NCBI GenBank assembly: GCA_027036915.1
Contig: JALWCD010000263.1
Location: forward strand, 1 to 5,524
Origin: Thermodesulfatator sp.
GTDB lineage: Bacteria > Desulfobacterota > Thermodesulfobacteria > Thermodesulfobacteriales > Thermodesulfobacteriaceae
DNA: 5,524 bases
Reading direction: 5' to 3'
Shown: piece by piece, positions 1 through 4,848 of the stretch
How positions within the stretch are numbered: the stretch's first letter is position 1
Layout: each line of letters begins with the position of its first letter
Translations under genes and position numbers: made by a program
Notes under the pieces: generated by a model
Database searches by the model: none
The model's input: the letters and a program-made list of their open reading frames with translations, nothing else
What the model was told of the DNA's origin: nothing

Positions 1-830
1 AGGGGATTGACATTGCGCTCTTTTCCGCCGGAGCAAGCCGAAGCTTGGAGTACGCCCCGAAGTTTGTCGCAGACGGAGCCGTGGTGGTGGACAATTCCAG
101 CGCCTGGCGCATGGACCCGGAGGTACCGCTGGTAGTGCCGGAGGTGAATCCTCATGCCGTGGCCGGTTATAAAAACAAGGGGATAATTGCCAACCCCAAC
201 TGTTCCACCATTCAGATGGTGGTTCCGCTTAAGCCCCTTCACGATTACGGGCGCATAAAGCGCATCGTGGTGGCCACCTATCAGGCGGTCTCCGGGGCCG
301 GGCAGAAGGCCATAGACGAGCTTTCGGCACAAGTACGGGCCTGGTGCGCAGGCGAAGAGATGCCGCCTGCGCAGGCCATCGCTCACCAGATCGCCTTTAA
401 CTGCGTGCCCCACATTGACGTCTTCCTGGATAACGCTTACACCCGCGAGGAAATGAAGATGGTGAACGAGACCAAAAAGATCATGGAGGACGATAGCATC
501 CGGGTTACGGCCACCTGCGTGCGGGTTCCGGTCTTTTACGGGCACGCCGAGGCCGTGAACATTGAGACCGAGCGCAGGATCACCCCGGAGAAGGCCCGGG
601 AGCTTCTTTCGGGGTTTCCGGGGGTGGTGGTGCTTGACGATCCGGAGAATAAGGTTTATCCGCTTCAGGTTCAGGTTGCCGGGCGGGACGAGGTCTTCGT
701 GGGCCGCATCCGGGAGGACGAGTCCGTGGAGTGCGGCCTCAACCTCTGGATCGTGGCCGACAATCTGCGTAAAGGGGCGGCCACCAACGCCGTCCAGATC
801 GCCGAGATCCTGGTCCGGGAGTATCTTTAG
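1..830 (+). CDS. asd: Aspartate-semialdehyde dehydrogenase, 5'-truncated by the window edge
   Basis: This enzyme makes L-aspartate 4-semialdehyde from aspartyl-4-phosphate using NADPH, in the cytoplasm. It is the branch point to lysine/diaminopimelate, threonine and methionine. The first complete codon is at 3, and 275 residues are visible against about 330-345 for the family, so roughly 60 N-terminal residues (most of the nucleotide-binding P-loop part) lie outside. The visible part opens with the conserved FSAGASRS stretch. The catalytic cysteine sits in NPNCST (Cys codon at 201-203), and the active-site histidine is in CVRVPVFYGHA (His codon at 543-545), a near match to the family signature. 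The end, with a GLNLW segment and GAATNAVQIAE, is also typical. The frame is intact to TAG at 828-830. A Wzz-type gene follows after 11 bp, which suggests an operon. Family assignment is very secure. Confidence 0.97.
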   Translation, partial: GIDIALFSAGASRSLEYAPKFVADGAVVVDNSSAWRMDPEVPLVVPEVNPHAVAGYKNKGIIANPNCSTIQMVVPLKPLHDYGRIKRIVVATYQAVSGAGQKAIDELSAQVRAWCAGEEMPPAQAIAHQIAFNCVPHIDVFLDNAYTREEMKMVNETKKIMEDDSIRVTATCVRVPVFYGHAEAVNIETERRITPEKARELLSGFPGVVVLDDPENKVYPLQVQVAGRDEVFVGRIREDESVECGLNLWIVADNLRKGAATNAVQIAEILVREYL

Positions 831-835
831 GGAGG
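831..835 (+). promoter_or_regulatory. Ribosome binding site of the Wzz-type gene
   Basis: GGAGG begins directly after the asd stop codon and lies 6 nt upstream of the ATG at 842. This is an optimal Shine-Dalgarno arrangement and fixes the start of the Wzz-type gene. It also suggests that asd and the next gene are on one transcript. Confidence 0.8.
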
Positions 836-841
836 TCCTAA

Positions 842-1720
842 ATGCCTGAAGAGAAACGGGAGGTTCCGGTCTGTCCGGCGGCCGGGCCGTTTTACGCCGA
901 GGACGAGATAGACCTTTACGAACTTTTACTCGTCCTCTGGCGGCGGAAGAAGGTGATCTTTTTGACTTTTCTGGTCTTTCTAATGTTTGCCGCTATTTAC
1001 GCCTTTCTTAGTCCTCCAGTTTATCGCCAAACGGTTCTCATCAAGTTGCCTCTCAACAATATGCCTCTCAACAATATGCCTCTTCTTTCTACCGAGGAGG
1101 CTAAAGAGATTGTTCATTCTCTGGGAAACCTTTTAGAAGAGCGTAATTATGTCAAATTGGCCGGAGTTTTAGAGATTAAAGAAGATGAAGCTCGACAAAT
1201 AGTAAAAATTTCCCCTCAAACCCTTAGAAGATCAAATAATCTTCTTAAAGTAGTGATAGAAACCCATACACGATCTCTTCTTCCCAAAATTGCCCAAGGA
1301 ATTGTAGATTTCATCAACGAGAATCCTTATTTGAAAGAAAAAATTCGGATCTGGGAGCAAACGCTTGATCAAAAGGAACGTACTATTTCCGTAAGGCTGG
1401 CCAGTCTGGAAAACCTTAAAAATTACATCCTTTCAGAGATACAAAAGGGAAATTTGCGTCTCCTAGGGTTCAATCCCCTGGATCTAGAGGGCTACATTTT
1501 AAATCTTAAACAACAGCTTGAGGTCATAAAGGCTCAACGCAAACTCATTTCAGGAGCGGAGCTGGTGGTGTCTGGAGCCCTTCCCCGGAAACCCGTCAAG
1601 CCCAAGCGAGCCCTGATTCTGGCCGTGGCCGGAGTCTCGGGGCTTTTCCTGGGCGTATTCCTGGCCTTTTTCGTGGAGTGGTGGGAGAAGGCCCGGGAGG
1701 AACACCGTAAAAGCTCTTGA
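842..1720 (+). CDS. Wzz-type polysaccharide chain-length determinant / co-polymerase
   Basis: This 292-residue inner-membrane protein has the classical Wzz layout. There is a short cytoplasmic N-terminus with an EIDLYELLLVLWRRKK segment (about 22-37) and a first transmembrane helix at about 38-56. A periplasmic domain follows to about 245, and its second half (about 165-240) looks helical/coiled-coil. Next comes a proline-rich PRKPVKPKR segment (248-256), a second transmembrane helix at about 257-278 and a short cytoplasmic tail. There is no Walker-type tyrosine-kinase domain, so it resembles O-antigen/enterobacterial-antigen chain-length regulators more than fused capsule kinases. Family members set the length distribution of surface glycan chains, usually with a Wzy polymerase, but no Wzy or other glycan gene is visible here. 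The ATG at 842 has a GGAGG site 6 nt upstream. The stop overlaps the TTG start of the next gene. The periplasmic-domain DNA is AT-rich and carries a short tandem repeat, unlike its flanks. The precise glycan cannot be told. Confidence 0.87.
   Translation: MPEEKREVPVCPAAGPFYAEDEIDLYELLLVLWRRKKVIFLTFLVFLMFAAIYAFLSPPVYRQTVLIKLPLNNMPLNNMPLLSTEEAKEIVHSLGNLLEERNYVKLAGVLEIKEDEARQIVKISPQTLRRSNNLLKVVIETHTRSLLPKIAQGIVDFINENPYLKEKIRIWEQTLDQKERTISVRLASLENLKNYILSEIQKGNLRLLGFNPLDLEGYILNLKQQLEVIKAQRKLISGAELVVSGALPRKPVKPKRALILAVAGVSGLFLGVFLAFFVEWWEKAREEHRKSS
1020..1555. other. AT-rich segment inside the Wzz-type gene
   Basis: By hand count 1141-1320 is about 36% G+C, whereas 2041-2220 in the next gene is about 69%. 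Codons such as TTA, AGA, AAA, ATT and AAT, sparse in the neighbouring genes, are frequent here. Composition rises again near 1555, at the proline-rich segment and second transmembrane helix, and is intermediate over 900-1020. The reading frame is unbroken. The segment corresponds to the periplasmic domain. Boundaries are approximate. Confidence 0.8.
1046..1083. repeat. 15-bp in-frame tandem repeat, about 2.5 copies
   Basis: Units start at 1046 (TTGCCTCTCAACAAT), 1061 (ATGCCTCTCAACAAT) and 1076 (partial, ATGCCTCT). The first two differ only at the first base. The unit is five codons long, so it keeps the frame and gives LPLNN-MPLNN-MPL at residues 69-81 of the Wzz-type protein, just after the first transmembrane helix. 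A gain or loss of units would change the protein by five residues without a frameshift. Confidence 0.9.
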
Positions 1721-2853
1721 TAAGCAGCCTTACGCCGCTTGAAGAGATCTTGGTGGAGGAGGGGGCCCTCGGCTACGGGCTCTCGGAGGAGGTGCTCCGA
1801 AGGGCGAAGGCCCGGGGTCTCCCCGTAAGGGTCATTCCCTCCTACCGGGATTATCCCTTTCCCTTTAAGCCCTGGCCTGAGCTTCTCACCTGGGGAAAGC
1901 GAAGGCTTTTTCTTCTGCGTTATGCCGGGCGTTTCTTCCGCCCCTGTCCGGGCACGATCCGCTATCTCTGCTGCGGCTACCGGATCTTTCATTTCGGGGA
2001 GGGGTGTCCGCTTGACTGCTCCTACTGCATCCTTCAGGCCTACCTCAACCGGCCGGGGCTAAAGCTCTGGGGAAACCTCTGGGAGGAGGGCTGGCCCGAG
2101 CTTGAGGAGACCCTGCACGAGGCCCGGGACTCAGGCCGCATCCTCCGGGTGGGAACCGGGGAGTTCGCCGACAGCCTGGCCCTTGAGCCCCTCTGCGGGG
2201 TGGCCGAGGAGCTTTCCCGACGCTTTACCGAGATAGAAGCCCCGGCGGTGCTTGAACTCAAGACCAAAGTGGCTCTTTCCGATAACTTCCTTGAACGCCT
2301 TCCGAAAAGCCCCAGGATCATTCTCGCCTGGTCGGTAAACAGCCCCCGCATGAGTGAAGAGGAAGAGCGAGGGGCCGCACCCCTTGAGGAGCGCTTGCGC
2401 TCCGCGGCCCGGGCCGCAAGCCGGGGCCTTTCCGTGGCCTTTCACTTTGACCCCCTGATTCTTTTTCCAGAGACCGTTGAGGCCTATCTTCAAGTGGTGG
2501 ATCGCATCTTTGCCCTGGTGCCCTCCGAGCGCATCGTCTGGATCAGCCTTGGCACCCTGCGCTACCTTCCGGAATTAAAGGAGATCGCCGAGGAGCGCTT
2601 CCCGAAGACCCGGATCTACACCGGGGAGTTCGTGACCGGCCTTGACGGAAAACGCCGCTACTTTCGGCCCTTAAGGGTTGAGGCCTATCGTCGGATATAC
2701 ACCCGCATAAAGGAGCACGCCCCAGAGGTCTGCGTCTATCTCTGTATGGAAAGCCCGGAGGTCTGGCGAGAGGCCCTGGGCTTTAGCCCGATGGAAAAAG
2801 GCGGCCTTTCCCGGATGCTTGATGAGGCCGCCCGAAAGGTGTGCGGGATTTAG
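1717..2853 (+). CDS. SPL-family (spore photoproduct lyase-like) radical SAM protein
   Basis: This 378-residue protein carries a radical SAM CX3CX2C motif at C97, C101 and C104 (GCPLDCSYCILQAYLN), which would bind a [4Fe-4S] cluster and cleave S-adenosylmethionine. The CXXXCXYCXLQ context, the N-terminal EEILVEEGA segment and the overall length fit the SplB-like family. An upstream PCPGTIRYLCCGY stretch (C77, C85, C86) and a C-terminal VCVYLCMESPEVW stretch (C339, C343) add cysteines that may bind another cofactor. In true spore photoproduct lyase a cysteine about 43 residues after the cluster and a tyrosine just after its last cysteine relay the hydrogen atom. Here the best-aligned positions are E149 (in RVGTGEFAD) and I105, so thymine-dimer repair is doubtful and the substrate is unknown. 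The TTG at 1717 overlaps the previous stop (TTGA), which suggests translational coupling. The nearest purine-rich site, GGGAGG at 1695-1700, is rather far (16 nt). A GTG at 1753 is a weaker alternative start. The stop overlaps that of the convergent Uma2 gene. Confidence 0.85.
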   Translation: MISSLTPLEEILVEEGALGYGLSEEVLRRAKARGLPVRVIPSYRDYPFPFKPWPELLTWGKRRLFLLRYAGRFFRPCPGTIRYLCCGYRIFHFGEGCPLDCSYCILQAYLNRPGLKLWGNLWEEGWPELEETLHEARDSGRILRVGTGEFADSLALEPLCGVAEELSRRFTEIEAPAVLELKTKVALSDNFLERLPKSPRIILAWSVNSPRMSEEEERGAAPLEERLRSAARAASRGLSVAFHFDPLILFPETVEAYLQVVDRIFALVPSERIVWISLGTLRYLPELKEIAEERFPKTRIYTGEFVTGLDGKRRYFRPLRVEAYRRIYTRIKEHAPEVCVYLCMESPEVWREALGFSPMEKGGLSRMLDEAARKVCGI

Positions 2854-3476
2854 CCCTCCTCGGGAAGACCGGCGTAAAGTTCGGAAAGCGGGATCTCCAC
2901 CTCTAAGCACTCAAGCCTTATCCGGTCCTCAGGGCGGCTGTAGACCTCCTCCTCCCAGTTCCGCGAGCGCCGATAGACTACGGCCTCGGGACGATCCTGG
3001 GAAAGAATGAGGTATTCCTTAAGGCTTGAGATCTGCGTGTAGAGAAAGAACTTTTCCAGGCGGTCTATCCGGGCCGTTGAAGGAGAAGAGATCTCCGCGA
3101 TGAGACAGGGCCTTTCCACCAGAAGCGGGTCCCGGTCCTCCGGATCGCAGGTCACCACCAGGTCGGGATAGTAATAAAAGTGCTTGTTTCCGAAGCGAAG
3201 ATAGAGTTTGACTTCGGCCATAAACATCTGACAGCCCTTTTCCTGGGCCTTGGGAAAAAGGAGGTAGCCCAGTTTAAAGTTGATCAGGTTGTGCCGTTTG
3301 GTGACCCCCGACATGGCATAAACATAGCCGGCCACATACTCGTGCTTGATCTCCGCCGCCTCCTCAAACCGCAGGTATTCCTCGGGGGAGATCGGGCCGA
3401 AGGGTTCCTCCTCTCCTTTACCCTCTATGACCAGAAAGGAGGTTTCCGGGCTCGGTAATTTTCTGGCCGTTTCCAT
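2850..3476 (-). CDS. Uma2 family (DUF820) putative restriction-like endonuclease
   Basis: This 208-residue protein matches the Uma2/DUF820 family, a PD-(D/E)XK nuclease-fold group of about 190 residues that is often multi-copy and mostly of unknown role. Family features appear in order: PISPEEYLRFEE (28-39), KHEYVAGYVYAMSG (44-57), a following H62-N63, then YYPDLVV (102-108) with D105 as likely metal ligand. CLIAEISSPSTARID (124-138) supplies E128, and the EKFFLYTQISSLKEYLIL stretch is the usual hallmark after the SPST motif. The usual lysine two residues after the catalytic Glu is absent, as is common in this family. The start is taken at ATG 3476-3474 because AAGGAG (CTCCTT at 3485-3490 on the + strand) lies 8 nt upstream. 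In-frame ATGs at 3497 and 3557 lack such a site. It is convergent with the radical SAM gene and divergent from the cytochrome gene, so it is its own transcription unit. Actual DNA cleavage is not established. Confidence 0.9.
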   Translation of the reverse strand: METARKLPSPETSFLVIEGKGEEEPFGPISPEEYLRFEEAAEIKHEYVAGYVYAMSGVTKRHNLINFKLGYLLFPKAQEKGCQMFMAEVKLYLRFGNKHFYYYPDLVVTCDPEDRDPLLVERPCLIAEISSPSTARIDRLEKFFLYTQISSLKEYLILSQDRPEAVVYRRSRNWEEEVYSRPEDRIRLECLEVEIPLSELYAGLPEEG

Positions 3477-3484
3477 CGTGAAAA

Positions 3485-3490
3485 CTCCTT
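3485..3490 (-). promoter_or_regulatory. Ribosome binding site of the Uma2 gene
   Basis: AAGGAG on the minus strand lies 8 nt upstream of the ATG at 3476. This decides the start, placing it 27 codons inside the longest open frame, whose first ATG is at 3557. Confidence 0.75.
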
Positions 3491-3497
3491 TCTTCAT

Positions 3498-3525
3498 CTT
3501 AAACGATCTTTTTCCGATAGGGCAA
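3498..3525 (-). promoter_or_regulatory. Possible sigma70-type promoter for the Uma2 gene
   Basis: Reading the minus strand, TTGCCC (3525-3520) and TTTAAG (3503-3498) are separated by 16 bp. Each matches four of six bases of the -35 and -10 consensus. Transcription would start near 3491, just upstream of the AAGGAG ribosome site, giving a very short leader. The match is weak, and the position in the divergent intergenic region is the main support. Confidence 0.25.
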
Positions 3526-3531
3526 GGAGGG
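3524..3531 (+). promoter_or_regulatory. Likely ribosome binding site of the cytochrome gene
   Basis: AAGGAGGG is a strong Shine-Dalgarno sequence, but it sits 12 nt before the ATG at 3544 and 24 nt before the ATG at 3556. The first ATG is therefore the better choice, although the spacing is longer than usual. A second G-run (AGGGGG, 3549-3554) lies 7 nt before an in-frame GTG at 3562, which would give a signal peptide without its arginine. Confidence 0.55.
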
Positions 3532-3543
3532 AAATTTCGGGGT

Positions 3544-4848
3544 ATGATAGGGGGCATGCGAGTGCCGGTCTTGGTTCTATTTCTTCTGATTTTGGCGGTA
3601 AAAACGGTCCTTCCTTCGGGGTGTCTTAAGTGTCATGAGGTAAAACTTGATTCCCGGCACGATTTTCCCTGCACGCGGTGTCACGGAGGGAACGCGGACG
3701 CCGAGAAGAAAGAGGCGGCCCACCAGGGGCTCATCGCCCACCCGGCGCATCCCGAAAACTGGGACCGGGCCTGCGGAGCGTGCCACGCCCGGGAGATCCG
3801 GGCCCTAAGGAAAAGTTCCCACTACACCCTCGCTCCGGCGGTAAACGCTGTGCTTTCGGCCTTCGGGCTTCCGCAGGTGAGATCCCTCACGGAGATTCCC
3901 GAGCCTTCCGGCATAAGGAGCCGGGCGGATTTGGTCTATGACCTTCTCCGGCGTCGGTGCCTTAAGTGTCATCTATTCTTTCCGGGCGAGGACTATCCCG
4001 AAGCCCGGCGGGGCACGGGCTGTGCGGCCTGTCATCTACCTTACGCCGGGGGAGAGCTTCAGGATCACCGCTTTCAAAAACCCACCTCCCGAAACTGTCT
4101 CCACTGTCACTACGGAAACCGGGTGGGCTGGGACTATTACGGATTCTTCGCTCATGATCTTCCCTACGCCTTCCGCACGCCGCTGGTAGAGGGCGAATTT
4201 CCGGCCCGTCCCTGGGGGATTGAATTCCACGAGATGACCCCGGACCTTCACGCCCAAAAAGGCCTTTCCTGCACCGCCTGCCACGGAAGGGCCGAACTCA
4301 TGGAAGGGAGGTCCGGAAAGAGCTGCCTTTCCTGTCACCGGAAGGTGGCCGGCCGCCGGCCCTTTCACACCCGGAGGGTGCTTTCCCGGGTGCGCTGCGC
4401 AAGCTGTCATGCGGTGTGGATGGCCCGGGACGAAGGTCTATACCTTACCCTTTACGAGGCCCCGGACTTTGAGGAATGGCAGGAGCTTTTCGTGCAGGAG
4501 GACGCCGAAATAGAGACCCGGTTCCGGGAATTTTTTCAGGGGAAGACCCCCCAAGGGGTCATGAGCGACAAGCTTTCGGGAAAGATCCGCCGGGGGGTGT
4601 GGTTTCTGACCCTTAAGAGGAGGCGCTTTGAGGGGGTTCCGCTTGGCCGCGACGAAAAGGGCCGCCTAAGCCCGATAAGGCCCATGCTGGATCTCCACCT
4701 TACCTACGTAAACGCCGAGGACGAAGTTCTCATCGAAGACTGGCACCCTTCGGGAAGGATCTCACTTCCCGTGACCCCGCACACCACCGGCCCGGGGGAC
4801 ACCTTCCGGAGTCTTGAAATTCTTCGCCGGCTCGGTATCCGACCGTGA
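3544..4848 (+). CDS. Exported nonaheme c-type cytochrome
   Basis: This 434-residue protein has an N-terminal signal peptide: a MIGGMR n-region and a VPVLVLFLLILAV hydrophobic core. Nine CXXCH heme-attachment motifs start at C27, C43, C77, C139, C160, C185, C243, C261 and C285. About eleven further histidines (for example H39, H60, H66, H69, H93, H175, H204, H229, H236, H275) in the same region could serve as distal ligands, so bis-His low-potential hemes are plausible. The CGACH motif followed by SSHYTLAPAVN resembles a module of large multiheme cytochromes from metal- and sulfur-respiring bacteria. Residues 290-434 have no heme motif. It should act outside the cytoplasmic membrane in electron transfer and would need cytochrome c maturation machinery. 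The start is taken at ATG 3544 (12 nt after AAGGAGGG), with ATG 3556 as the alternative. The open frame extends upstream to 3346, but that part is antisense to Uma2 and would bury the signal peptide. Electron partners and substrate are unknown. Confidence 0.93.
   Translation: MIGGMRVPVLVLFLLILAVKTVLPSGCLKCHEVKLDSRHDFPCTRCHGGNADAEKKEAAHQGLIAHPAHPENWDRACGACHAREIRALRKSSHYTLAPAVNAVLSAFGLPQVRSLTEIPEPSGIRSRADLVYDLLRRRCLKCHLFFPGEDYPEARRGTGCAACHLPYAGGELQDHRFQKPTSRNCLHCHYGNRVGWDYYGFFAHDLPYAFRTPLVEGEFPARPWGIEFHEMTPDLHAQKGLSCTACHGRAELMEGRSGKSCLSCHRKVAGRRPFHTRRVLSRVRCASCHAVWMARDEGLYLTLYEAPDFEEWQELFVQEDAEIETRFREFFQGKTPQGVMSDKLSGKIRRGVWFLTLKRRRFEGVPLGRDEKGRLSPIRPMLDLHLTYVNAEDEVLIEDWHPSGRISLPVTPHTTGPGDTFRSLEILRRLGIRP

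Noticed and set aside
664..676. Short CAGGTT repeat near the end of asd
   Set aside because: Two six-base copies coding for QVQV in a conserved part of the enzyme; too short to be more than codon repetition.
562..849. Open frame in another + strand frame over the end of asd
   Set aside because: The product is almost only Arg, Ser, Pro and Gly, typical of an out-of-frame reading of GC-rich coding DNA, while asd itself is intact.
1534..1992. Open frame on the minus strand across the Wzz/radical SAM junction
   Set aside because: It is antisense to two well-supported genes, low in complexity and rich in Arg/Pro/Ser, as expected for a shadow frame in GC-rich DNA.
2131..2493. Open frame on the minus strand inside the radical SAM gene
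   Set aside because: It is fully antisense to a gene with clear motifs and shows no recognisable domain or ribosome site.
2854..2900. Search for a terminator between the convergent genes
   Set aside because: The stops overlap and no hairpin with a T-run is visible on either strand near the junction.
3346..3543. In-frame upstream extension of the cytochrome reading frame (ATG at 3346)
   Set aside because: It runs antisense through the Uma2 5' end and intergenic region, has no family resemblance, and would place the signal peptide some 66 residues inside the protein.
4347..4361. GGCCGGCCGCCGGCC, nearly self-complementary
   Set aside because: It encodes VAGRR in the cytochrome frame and is a chance product of GC-rich codons; no T-run follows, so it is not a terminator.
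4036..4410. Open frame on the minus strand inside the cytochrome gene
   Set aside because: It is a shadow of the cytochrome coding strand; its Gly/Pro/Val-rich product has no family features.
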